Positions 24,401 to 34,300 of a stretch of 64,000 nucleotides of DNA are shown here, in pieces. The notes beneath the pieces are model-generated. The model was not told where the DNA came from, ran no database searches, and saw nothing but the letters and a program-made list of their open reading frames with translations. The position numbers and the translations under genes are program-made. Origin of the DNA: Enoplolaimus lenunculus (lineage: Eukaryota; Nematoda; Enoplea; Enoplida; Thoracostomopsidae); contig JASANG010001458.1 in assembly GCA_030248215.1 (NCBI GenBank), positions 124,001-188,000 of the forward strand, written 5' to 3'. Each line of letters starts with the position of its first letter. The stretch's first letter is position 1.

Positions 24401-26325
24401 TAATGAGGCTTAAAAAAGTATTGACCCATTTTATGATCATCCTTATTAGCATCGGTACTACATACAAAAAATTGTCGATGGTTTTTGCATTTAGAAGAGA
24501 GCTGGAGTGATTCGTCGGCACATCACTTTATTTCAAAACGCTTATAACCTCGAAAAAATTAGCGGCTAAACAATTACTGCAACGCATGTTTATTCAATAA
24601 ATAAATTTTGTATCGAGCAATCGCGAGCAGGGCTATAAAATCTAACACTGCTTACTTACCTATAAATTATTGTGTTGTTTTGTACATTATTATGTACGTT
24701 TTTGGTGCTTTTTCCAGGTTGAGAAGCATATTCGCGAAAATCCAGAATTGCTACCGAAATCTAATTGTTCGTCGTTGGAAATTATGAAACAACCTAATAC
24801 TGTTGCGGCCGAAGACGGAAACAACAACAACATCGATTCGGGAACTACCGATATTGAAGAGCAAATGTCAAGGACCACGTCTTCATCTTCGCAAGCGGTT
24901 ATTGTTCCGTGGGACACTGCTTCAAAAGATCGTAGCTTGAATGGTGATAATTGTAGTAATGGTGGTGAGCTAACAGATTATGTGCAGTTAGATAGATCGC
25001 AGTGTAAACTCAGAGACAATAATAATGATGAAAACGTGGATATAAACTCAACAATGATGTGCGATCACGAGAATAATTACGATAGCCACAACACCGAAAC
25101 CGCCGCTGCGACACAAGATGCTGTTGGTAGGGATCCTCCAATTGAAGATGATGAAGACAAGTATCAATCGGCTTCGGATGCTTGTGGTGACACCGCAGGT
25201 GATGAGTGTAAAAACGGCGGCGGCGGTGGTGTTAAAAGAGAAGATTGTGGGACGGTGAGAAATGAATGCAGCGTTCGAGATGACCATCAAACGCAACATT
25301 TATCAAATGATTTTGGCCGAGATTCTTCAGGAAATGGTGGTTCGGTAGCAAAAGCGACAGCTGGGAATGATACCGCGTCAGAAAACACGCAATCTACTGA
25401 CGTTGCGCGTAATTCGACGGTAACGGTCGGTCATACGCAATCACTTTGCAACGAAACGTCGCCGGTAGCTGTGATATCACCAAAGGAGACCACCGCGACA
25501 AATAACGGAACCGGTAAGCAAACTCAGCATCGAGGTCGACAGTCGAACACTACGGCCGGTGCTGGAGGGACTGGGTATGGCGCCAAGACAAATACCACTG
25601 GAAACAGTAATATAAATTCAGTTTCACAGTCGTCGCATAATACGACCCAGCCGCCTCAACAACCACCAACTTTCGCTGGTGCTGTAGCATCATCGGGCAA
25701 ATTTCATACCGGATCAACACATATGAATCCAAATAGCACCAACAACAATACTAGTAATAACAATTACGTATCGAATAGCAGTTATGGCTCGAGTGGTAGC
25801 GGTAAGCATTGGAGGAATAAAAATAGTGGTTCAGGTGGTGGATATCATTATCATCATCATTATAGCGGTCGGTCTTCCAATAGTAGTAACCAAAATAGCA
25901 GTGGATATAGTAGCGGAAACAATAGTAGCTCGTATTACAACAGTAGCCATAACACGGACGTTGGAGCGAACAATGTAGCTCATCAGCATAGGGTACACTC
26001 GTCGACGGACAACCAAAGGGACAATAATAGTAATTCGGCAGGGGCTGGAGGTGGCGGTGGCAATAGTTGGAGCCGCAAATCGAGTTCAAGCAGCCAGAGT
26101 GGTAGTATGGCAGGTAGCGGCAGTGCCGGACACGGAGCATCAACTGGTGGTGGCTCTTCGCATCATAGATCAAATAAGCACCAATCACATCCGTCACAAT
26201 CGCGAACAGGAAGCAACTCGTCAAATTCTCCGTCTTCGCACCATCAACATTATCATCAGTTACATCATTATGCGAGCTCGAGTAATAGTAATAGTCCGCA
26301 GGTTACGCCAAACAGCAGAAATTAG
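21322..26325 (+). CDS. LSM12: LSM12-like protein with long low-complexity C-terminal tail
   Basis: Five exons (21322-21451, 22050-22177, 23221-23324, 23842-23986, 24718-26325) join in frame to give 704 residues. LSM12 proteins bind RNA through an N-terminal Lsm fold and a C-terminal anticodon-binding-type (AD) domain, and partner ataxin-2 in translation control. Seen here: residues 1-75 form the Lsm part (IGAFVRCVTCFGDEVEGEVI ... TNLLVIK ... LFNLKMVEELKLI). Residues 85-185 form the AD part (KRFHEAIARKERCL, then IVIMKCVVIEPPYTLDNV, HVKKIVEKH). These align by eye with human LSM12 (CRTCQEQRLQGEVVAF, NIVVMEEVVITPPYQVENC, HVRKIVEKHF). Human LSM12 stops soon after this point (about 195 residues), whereas here the frame continues for about 520 residues of Ser, Asn, Gly, Thr and His. 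The start is the first ATG of the frame (CAACAATGTC). Confidence 0.88.
21602..22008 (+). mobile_element. hAT-type miniature element, copy A
   Basis: Inverted termini CAAGGTGCAACCGGAATT ... TTTTGCACCCTG, flanked by the exact 8-bp duplication GTCGTAAC (21594-21601 and 22009-22016). It lies in LSM12-like intron 1, its right end 41 bp from the acceptor. The 8-bp duplication and CAGGG-type ends point to the hAT superfamily. Confidence 0.85.
22050..22177 (+). CDS. LSM12: LSM12-like exon 2
   Basis: Acceptor CTTTCAG ending at 22049, donor AAG|GTATGA after 22177. It encodes the rest of the Lsm part (VRSRVKLFNLKMVEELKLI) and the linker QLPLAQINYDK. Phase agrees with exon 1 (AAA codon rebuilt) and exon 3. 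Confidence 0.85.
22395..23105 (+). mobile_element. CCGATACCGAT-family element interrupted by a hAT-type element
   Basis: Interior and right end match the 13993-14342 element. It is split by the insertion at 22634-23023. It lies in LSM12-like intron 2. Confidence 0.6.
22634..23023 (+). mobile_element. hAT-type miniature element, copy B
   Basis: CAGGGTGCAACCGGAATTCC ... CCGGTTGCACCCTG, flanked by the perfect 8-bp duplication ATATTGTT (22626-22633, 23024-23031). It is inserted inside the CCGATACCGAT-family element, so it is the younger of the two. Confidence 0.88.
23221..23324 (+). CDS. LSM12: LSM12-like exon 3
   Basis: Acceptor AATTACAG ending at 23220, donor AAC|GTAAGC after 23324. It encodes VNKRFHEAIARKERCLTTAN onward, the helix that starts the anticodon-binding-type domain. 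Confidence 0.85.
23842..23986 (+). CDS. LSM12: LSM12-like exon 4 (core of AD domain)
   Basis: Acceptor TTTTACAG ending at 23841, donor ATT|GTAAGT after 23986. It encodes IVIMKCVVIEPPYTLDNVLL ... HTFEHVKKI, the most diagnostic LSM12 segment. Confidence 0.88.
24305..24410 (+). repeat. GCAAGTTTTTGCAGC-family fragment
   Basis: TTCACACGAGCAAGTTTTTG with AATTGCAGCTG in LSM12-like intron 4. Related sequences are at 49684-50160 and 63598-63690. Confidence 0.5.
24718..26325 (+). CDS. LSM12: LSM12-like exon 5 (end of AD domain plus low-complexity tail)
   Basis: Acceptor TTTCCAG ending at 24717. It begins VEKHIRENPELLPK, finishing the AD domain, and then runs to TAG at 26323-26325. The tail is acidic/Asn-rich first, then Thr/Asn, then a Gly/Ser/Tyr/His/Asn-rich section containing KHWRNKNSGSGGGYHYHHHY. 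The frame is open for 536 codons although its codons are mostly for polar repeats. Confidence 0.85.
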   Translation, partial: VEKHIRENPELLPKSNCSSLEIMKQPNTVAAEDGNNNNIDSGTTDIEEQMSRTTSSSSQAVIVPWDTASKDRSLNGDNCSNGGELTDYVQLDRSQCKLRDNNNDENVDINSTMMCDHENNYDSHNTETAAATQDAVGRDPPIEDDEDKYQSASDACGDTAGDECKNGGGGGVKREDCGTVRNECSVRDDHQTQHLSNDFGRDSSGNGGSVAKATAGNDTASENTQSTDVARNSTVTVGHTQSLCNETSPVAVISPKETTATNNGTGKQTQHRGRQSNTTAGAGGTGYGAKTNTTGNSNINSVSQSSHNTTQPPQQPPTFAGAVASSGKFHTGSTHMNPNSTNNNTSNNNYVSNSSYGSSGSGKHWRNKNSGSGGGYHYHHHYSGRSSNSSNQNSSGYSSGNNSSSYYNSSHNTDVGANNVAHQHRVHSSTDNQRDNNSNSAGAGGGGGNSWSRKSSSSSQSGSMAGSGSAGHGASTGGGSSHHRSNKHQSHPSQSRTGSNSSNSPSSHHQHYHQLHHYASSSNSNSPQVTPNSRN

Positions 26326-26479
26326 AGCTGTGCTTGGATGAATAGTAAGAAACAATGCGTTTTGATTTCATGGTATTCTGCCGAATATGGGATTCATATT
26401 AACAAAGTAGCTTTGGGTACGGTATCGGTGATAAAATGCCGTTGGAGAAAATGTTTCTGGGGCGGCGTGCAAGCAAATG

Positions 26480-26485
26480 AATAAA
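26480..26485 (+). terminator. Candidate polyadenylation signal for the LSM12-like gene
   Basis: Canonical AATAAA 155 bp after the stop codon. Position and sequence fit a cleavage signal; nothing else confirms it. Confidence 0.5.
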
Positions 26486-26559
26486 GAAGATATAACGGTC
26501 ATTGTGATCACAGCCTTTTGTTATGGTTGGTGGCACCTTAGTAGGTTCAATTTAAGATG

Positions 26560-27310
26560 ATGACAATGTTTTTGTGATTACAGAGCATGCTGGTTGGTTT
26601 CCAGTGGATCTATACAGGTCATAATGGTATGTTTGTGGCTATATTTAAGTGTTGCGGAAAAGAATCTTATTTATTAATGTTGTGAATTACTATGATCATG
26701 ACCCATGTTAATTTTAGGGCCGTCCAGTGTTCTGGTGGGAATGTAGAAAAGTAAAATTCCGACTGATTGCATAATCAGTTGTAATTTTGACATTGTAATT
26801 TTAATATATGTATGATATGTTGCATAAAAATTCTGTAAATCATTAAATTTTGAACTAGCGTCCCTCGATCTCAACATCTAAATACACAAACCGCCGTTAT
26901 ATTTGCCTGCCAACAGACACGCTAAATCAATATTATATATTTGTTAATATAAAATTATCCGTATTGTCACAAAATTGTAGTTCCGATTCAGGTATAAATT
27001 TGTTATCCCGATTTGATGTAATTCGGTTCCAATTTGATCCATGATGCTTATATTTTAGACTATTTTTGCTTAAGCATGGATATGCTTTGATCTACAGTTG
27101 CGTCACTTAAAGCAACTTTGACCATGACGATGTAGCTACACTAAGATTTCGAAATGTCTATTATTTGCAGCCTTAGACTTACGAGATTCTTTAAATGGTT
27201 GTAACTCGTAAATCCTGGTTTTATGTTCGAATATTGTAAATGGACCGGAGTGCTACCGGAAGAAAAAATAAGATTTGTTACCGAAACCATACGCAAAGAT
27301 TATGCCGATT
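26560..27310. other. Intergenic spacer, no gene seen
   Basis: A+T-rich sequence with no splice-bounded frames and only weak traces of CCGG-type repeats near 27250. Confidence 0.45.
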
Positions 27311-27315
27311 ATAAC

Positions 27316-27452
27316 CATATTCCTAAGCCTAAGCGTACTTAAGCGTAAGAATGAGCATATTCCTAAGCCTAAGCCAAGCAAAAAATTTGTCTAAAGTTTA
27401 AGCTTACTCTATTGCAGTCCCACAGAAAATCGCCACTGATCTTTACATGGAC
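27316..27452 (-). mobile_element. GGCC-family B fragment with CCTAAG repeats
   Basis: It contains repeated CATATTCCTAAGCCTAAGCC blocks and the family's AGCTTACTCTATTGCAGTCC segment, and ends in ATCTTTACATGGAC. The left terminus is missing. Confidence 0.6.
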
Positions 27453-27658
27453 ACCAGTTACAGAAAGGCTGCGAGTACGACAGTAAAGGCATTTACTTTT
27501 ATTTGATGAGAAACAAGTCTTAACTCAAGTAAAACGTGGCTTGTTTGTGTTGTGAGCGTTAAATCCCTTTAAATAGAGGCCGTGATTTTCTGAGGCGAGA
27601 ACAATTTTTTGCTGAACTATATTTTGTAGTACCCTCTTAGCTATAGATTAGTTTTTGT

Positions 27659-27967
27659 CAGGGTGTACACGAATGGTAAAAACGGAAACGGGCGGTGATT
27701 AAAATGAAGGAAACGGATATTGAAGCATAAAAGTTTCAGAGAAGTTTTATTTTTCTCGAAAGTAAGATTTTGGATGGATTTAGTGTTTTTACTTCTGCAG
27801 TATAGTTGTAAAACTTGCGTGATAGGTGTTTTGTAACTAATAATGAAAAATTGCGGCATATAATGGTGATTTTTAAACAATTTTGAGCATGATAATAGGT
27901 TCCGGTATTTGTATAACGGAAACGGACTCCGAATTTTATTATAAACAAAAACCCGGTTACACCCTGG
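27659..27967 (+). mobile_element. Diverged hAT-type miniature element
   Basis: Inverted ends CAGGGTGTACACGAATGG and CCGGTTACACCCTG. No matching 8-bp duplication remains at the borders. Confidence 0.6.
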
Positions 27968-28496
27968 TAGTGGCATAGGTATATGCTTGTTACGCTCCTC
28001 AAACTAACTGAACAATTTATGAAGCCGGACACCACGGTTTAACCGGATAATTTTCGGTAAAATCGTTGTGCATTTGCAATTTGCATTATAGAAACACCGG
28101 AAATTCTGTTATCTTTTATCTTCAAAATTAGTCAAAAATCATTTTATAAAACTTTTAAACAAAATATTTTAAACTTTTATACTTAATTAAATATCCGTTT
28201 CCGATATTTTTACCATATACACCTGTCGGAAACCCATATATTTCACAACCGGTAACAATGTAGGTTTCATAGAGCGAGCTGGTGGGAGCTAGGCGGAAGC
28301 TGTTTGTGCAGTGGCGGACCCGGAAATTGTGGTAATGACGCACACAATATTTGTGAAATCATGTGACCGAGAACCAAAACTCAATAATCGTGGACACAGA
28401 AGTGAAAAACCTGAGAAAGTTTTTGTAAGCGAGAAGAAGTCAAACGCAATATTTTGTGGCACAGAGCTAAAAATTTGGACGCTAACAAACAATGTA

Positions 28497-29300
28497 CTGC
28501 ATTGACCCGAATAAAAGGAGGGGTCTCCATTTTGAGTCCCGATCAATAGGAGTCCGCATCCCTAATAAGAGTCCGCAAGCGGATAGAGTACGTAAACCCT
28601 AATTAGAGTCCATAAATGACAATTATCCCTAGTAGCACATAAATGACTCCAGGACCAAATAAAGTTGAGTTCGAAACTTAAAGCGTAAGTAGTTAAGTTT
28701 TGAAAATAACATTCCAAAGTGTATTCAAGCTATTGACACAAGACAAATAAACGTTTGCACTGAAACTTTTCATAAACACAAAATAAATTGTCTTAAAATT
28801 TCAAGACTCCTACTTTCTTAAATTTTCAAGACAAATGCCTTGTATTTCAGAAATTAGTAGCCTTAAACAGCTCAGAAATTCGTTTCTTAAATGGTTAACA
28901 TAAATGTCTTTTATACTCAAGAAATTGCTATTGCCAATTTATAAGACACAAGTTTCGTTCCTTCAAGAAATAGTTGGCTTTCAAAATGTTTCTCCGATTT
29001 TTGTGTATGTAAAAAGTTGCTCCGTTTATATTCTTAAGAGAGTATAAATAATCGAATTTTAAAGATATTTCGGGTTGAGCTCAGGCTCCCCCCAACCTAT
29101 GTTTACTGTAGTGACCCGAATCAGAGGATGGACTGATATTTATTTAGCCTCTCCAGAGGGTACCCCCTGGACTCTAATTATGGTTTAGGGACTCTATGCG
29201 CTTTAGAACTTTTATTATGGATACGGACTCCTGTTGATTGGGACTCAAAATGGGGACCCCCACTTATTACCTCACATCCTCTTATTCGGGTCACTACAGT
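28497..29300 (+). mobile_element. Long inverted-repeat element (GACCCGAATAAGAGG ends) with internal insertions
   Basis: Left arm from about 28503 (TGACCCGAATAAAAGGAGGG, then ATTTTGAGTCCC, GGAGTCCG) is matched by an inverted right arm ending near 29293-29300. The centre holds TTTAAGACA-type repeats and, near 29104-29170, a further copy of the end sequence. The small element at 35341-35426 has the same termini. Confidence 0.65.
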
Positions 29301-30780
29301 TCGTGTTGGACGTATCTTAGGCTGTAAATTTAGGGCATTGGGTTGAGCTTCAGCCTCCAATTTTGGAGTCGGTTTCTATGTCAAATCTCTGTGTTTTATT
29401 TCAGACATATTTGTCTTATAATTCAGAAATATTTTTCTTAATCGTTCATAAAACAAACTCTTAAAATTAAGACATTAAGTGTGAAAAGTATATCAAGAAA
29501 TAATTGTCATAAATGTCAGACAATATTTCTTGAATAGGTTCAAGACAATTTATTTTGTGTATAGTTTCACAAATACTGCACTGTTCGATAAATTTGGTTT
29601 TAACTTTTGGAACAATTTTCAAACAATAATTCTTCGGACTTCTTTAAAAAATAAGCCTTAATTCAAAATTTTGTACTCCTTACAGATATTTGCTAAAATG
29701 TAAAATTTAAACATTTTAAATACCTAATTTTGGTGCAACATTGGCTGTGAAAATTTTGTTGACCTCCGGCTCTCGTATTTTTCACCTGCGGTTGCACCGT
29801 GCTGTAGCGACAAAATTGTGGCTACTGTAGTTCAAGGGACTGCTGTATACGGTCAAACCAAACTGATCTTAAAGAATCCAGGATTAAAACATTGTTTTGC
29901 GGAGAAATATACGGCTACAAAACATCAGGGTTGAGTAGTTTTGTAACCTTGGGTAGTTTTGTAACCCGGGGCGCCGGAGTTATATACAAATTTTCGGTTT
30001 TGGTCCCTGTTCGTTTGCAATAAGGTATGTACTGATGGGGACCAACGGATTCGGATCTACCACCAATGCTGAGCAGTTCCGGCTGTATACTGCCAAAATG
30101 TTTTACTTTATTTTATTTATGCAAAAAAGAAGAAAACAACCATCTAAACGCGACCTTGCTCAGGCGAGGACCCGAAACGTTCAAAAAGGTGTGATCTCGT
30201 TTTACCAACTAAAAGTTTCTACAAACTCACGGGCAAAAATGTTAATGGATATGACTCCTTAACATATCCCCCTACGCCGTTCTTTTCTCTTAAAAAGTGT
30301 TGAGAAATGCCATCAGGATACCTAATGACAAGGTTCGACGGAGGTTAAAATACCAAAGCCAAGCCAGAACCGGAGGGAACAAAACTTGTCGCAGTCGGAG
30401 GCGAATCCGGCGTGGAAGCGAAATTTGATATTTAAAACAATGTTTCATTAGCTAATTTTAGCGAACATCTGCAAAGTTTTGTTTAAAATTTTGGTTTTAG
30501 AATTCTTTTTTAAACCTGTTCCGACAATTTTCACTGCTCGAAATGGTAACTTAAACTTAATGCTAAACGAATTGAACAACAAAATTAATATGTAAAACTA
30601 TCAAAATTTCACTACCGAATTAGCCGAAACATCGAGAGAAATTCTACTCGATCCGGAGCTGGAGGCCAATTTTTATCCCGGAGCCGAACGTTCACCTATG
30701 CTATTGCTTTCAGAGTTTGTTCACTTCTAAAAAGTGTTTTGAAACCATTTTTCAAATATGAAAAGTTTTGGTCAATTTAA
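29301..30780. other. Spacer with decayed repeats
   Basis: 29400-29575 repeats the AAATTTAAGACA motif type seen at 28780-29050 and 47990-48440. 29700-29803 is the right end of a hAT-type copy (GGTTGCACCGTG). A TTTATT cluster at 30108-30120 could serve as the - strand polyadenylation signal of the PAN gene. No exon is seen. Confidence 0.4.
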
Positions 30781-30782
30781 AG

Positions 30783-30973
30783 AACAGGGGCGAAACAGTA
30801 TTAAGCATATTCCTAAGACTAAGCCTAAGCCTAAGCGTAAAACAATGAGCATATTCCTAAGAATAAGCCTCAAAGCTTAAGCCTAAGCCAAGCAAAAAAT
30901 TAGTCTAAAGCTTAAGCTTACTCTATTGCAGTCTCACATAAAAACGTTCCGCCCGTGATATCTTTACATGGGC
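30783..30973 (-). mobile_element. GGCC-family B element with CCTAAG repeats
   Basis: GAACAGGGGCGAAACAG at the left and TTTACATGGGCC at the right are family termini. The centre has two blocks of CATATTCCTAAGxCTAAGCC, followed by the shared AGCTTACTCTATTGCAGT. Confidence 0.7.
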
Positions 30974-31032
30974 CAAAGTTTTAATGTATAGCGTTTGATT
31001 TTTGACACAATTTCAGTGTATGTTTTTGTTAA

Positions 31033-31328
31033 TTAACGCAACTCAGGGCATGGATTCGTACACCATTGAAACTGTTCTTTCGGTAAAATGACAACTCCAA
31101 CTCGACACGAATTGTTGTAAATACAACAAACGCCCGGTTCGCATCCCGGTTGCAGTCGGCGACGAATCGCATTCAATGTTGCCAAGCGACGACTGTTTGA
31201 ATGTTGCAGTTGATGCAGTTGCAATTGTTGTTGTTGTTGTTGTTGTTGTTGTAGTTTGTGTTGCGCTTGAAATACAGGTTGTGTACTGGCAAATTCTGCG
31301 GTCTTTGCTATGGATACGGTGTTGGATG
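31033..31328 (-). CDS. PAN gene terminal exon 8 (poly-Q, Cys-rich end)
   Basis: Acceptor TTTGCCAG, stop TAA at 31035-31033. It encodes a poly-Gln tract and then LQPGCEPGVCCIYNNSCRVG ... FQWCTNPCPELR. A donor-like C|GTTAAT overlaps the last codons, so a further exon cannot be excluded. I could not recognise this Cys-rich motif. Confidence 0.65.
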
Positions 31329-34300
31329 CTGGCAAAAAGTTTAATGATGTCATTTTGTATTTTAGACCTTATAGTTTCTCCCACACACAAAATTTTTGTG
31401 CCACATTTATGGAATCGTATGAAATACGCACACGTAGTATACTGCACTACAAAAATGGTGAGTCAAACTGACTCTGTCCGAAATTAACTCTACAGGGCTA
31501 CTTACACAAACGGAGTAAAATTCGATTCTGCCAGAGTCAGACGTGTGACTCAGTATGTCGAATTTGACTCAATTTCTGTAGTCCCGTAGAGTTCATTTCG
31601 GAAAATGTCAATTTGACTCACCATTTTTTGAACTGTGCCCCTAACCGTCCACATTAAAACAGGTCATTAGAACAGCGGAAATTTCTAATAAACGATTTTA
31701 CTACTCCGCTTTTGGCGCTTTAGTATAAGAACCTCACAGTAGAACAGTCTTGGAACGCGGATCCCTCCTGATTGGACAGTAAAAAGTCCTTATTACATTC
31801 TTGTACAAATGTGGCCGAAGTTTTATATTAATGAAGTTCTCACTGGCGTTGGTGAGAATGTAAATCAGCCCCTTTTTACGTTAAATTTTTACCCTTTCGC
31901 TACTGGACTTTGATCTCGTCGGGTAGAAGGTTAAGGTGTAAACATTTAAATTTCAACCCATATTCAGACTGTTTAGGTAAAGTTAGAATTGCGATATCAA
32001 ACAAAAGCTGTACGTCGCGTGTCACGGGCGATTAATTTACCTGTGACTTCACTCTGTTGCCTTAAGAGCTCCCAATACGTCAGGGTACAACCGGAGGTTT
32101 GCCTCCGGCTCCAGCTCCGGTAGAATTTTTGCCGGAGGTTTGGGCAATTTCAGTAGTAAAATGTTGCATAATTTTGCAAAATTTATCTGTTTAGCGCGTT
32201 TTGTTTTACTGTTGTCACAATTTTCGGGAAGGAATTTTTGAAATTTCGCAGAAAATTAGCGTAAAACCAAACAACGTCACAACATATTTTAGATATTTGC
32301 TAAAATTAACTACTAATTAACAGTCATTTTTACTACCTAATTTCGCCTCACCTCCGGCTCCGTCTCCGGCAAGTTTTGTTGACCCTCGGCTCCGACTCCG
32401 GTATTTTTCACCTCCGGTTGCACCCTGCAATACGTTCAACTGTGACTTTTGTGGTTGCCCACATTTTGAAGCTACCGGATGCCCAGGTCCGGCAGCGACA
32501 GGGTTTAAAAATGTTCATGAGGTAAAAATTGTGAAATATTTTTATTCTTACTTTTCATTTAAAGATATTCTAATTTGACTATTGGTACTTGTAAAGGCAA
32601 CGTAAACAATGAAAAATCCAAGATCGAACGATGCCCAGGTGTCGTTGAGAACTCACTGGCGGTTTCAACCGAGATGTTTTCTCTGACCATACTTCCGAAC
32701 AGAGATTAAAACGAAAATTTTGTATTAAGATTTAGTAGTAAAATTGCGTTTAATTTTTTTGCTCACTTCGCTTGCGAGCTTTTCTATCCAATTATCGTGC
32801 GCTCCACAACATTTCTGGATCCGCCAATGGTAACGGTATACTTGGCCCTTGTATAGAACAGGTCCGTATCGTTTTCCGAAGGGGCTAATAGAGTCAGTTT
32901 CAGCTTTATACTATTTTATAGCTTAGGCTTAAGCTTAGGCTTAGCTTTAGGCATAGGCTCATTCTTAAGCTTAGGCTTAAGCTTTGGCTTAGGCTTAGGT
33001 TTAGGAATATGGTTATACTACTGTTCCGGCCCTATTCTAGACATGGGTTAGACAAACGTACGTCTAATATTGCACCATTGCGTTTGCATTGGACATTGCC
33101 ACAAGTTTGACTGACTACAAATTTTGTATCTGACTCGCCGGCCTTGGTGTCGTTTATCACAAGAACTCCACTGCGTCCAATCATTTGCTGCTAATGGTGT
33201 CCTGATCCGCCCGCTCAGAGGTAACTTGTGTTTAATTGAACTGGCAGATAAGCTAAGTCTGTCTCGATTATCATCGCTGTTATCATTGGTCGCATTTATT
33301 GCTTCTGACGTTCGATTCAATGCAATCTGATTGGTCGAAACATCTGCTCGCATAATCGCGTCCATTTTTCGATCGATTTGAGTTGAATTCAACGGAACTT
33401 GTGGCGCATTTCGAGATCTACGATTTAATTGATGTCTCCATCCAATTTGTTTTAATTCGTCTCCGAAAAACATATCGGATATTTTCGTTGCGAACAACGA
33501 ACGTTGCGTTGAATTGAACTTCGTTGAGCGTTGATCAAATCTTTCTTCTGGTTGAGATCTTAATCGCTTGGAAGGTGGTTTCTGGTGTTCTCTTTGCGTT
33601 GTGGTCTTGGATTTGTTTTTCGATCGATGTAACAATTGGTGATTGCCCCGAAAGACCATATTTTGGAACCGTTCTGGTTTGCGGCGAACTAAAATTAGTG
33701 CGATTAATATATACGTCGGCCTTTTAAGCTTAGGTATATACTTAGTCGTATGCTTACGTTTAGGCTTAGTCTTAGGCTTAGGCTTAGGCTTAGGCTTTAG
33801 GCTTAGGCTTAAGCTTAGCTTTAGGCTTAGGCTTAGGCTGCTTAATCCATTAACTGAAACACAGCTAGCGTTTAGTTATTAATAGAAATGAATTCAGTTA
33901 TTGGATGGTGTCATTGCTTCCTGGTTTCCCTCTGGCTACGACCTTACGTCCTATTTACCATACAGTTTAGTACCGTAGACTGCAGGTCGGCTCTTGATAA
34001 TCTACCTATGCTAAAGTGTCAAAGAGTATACCACCCCATCCTTTCCAACATTTTTAATTTAGATTGTTATGAAGATACAGAGTCTAAGTTTTTAGTAGTA
34101 ACTCTGTGCATCTGTCTAAGATGGTCGTTCACGTTTCGCAACAAAAAAACTGGTGTTTAATAAGTTTTCCTATATTTATAATTTGTTGCCATAAGACACG
34201 TAGCCGTATAAGGGACAGGGACACGTCAGCCTCTCGGCTAGAAAAATATCGCACCCTCCGTGAAACGGTATTTTTTCACTGTTTGTAAGCCTTGTCAAAT

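Noticed and set aside
25751-26224. 157-codon - strand frame rich in Tyr and Cys
   Set aside because: Mirror of the Ser/Asn/His-rich LSM12 tail.
31043-31447. 134-codon Thr-rich frame overlapping PAN exon 8
   Set aside because: It is the CAA repeat read in another frame; the PAN frame has the Cys-rich end and matching splice phase.
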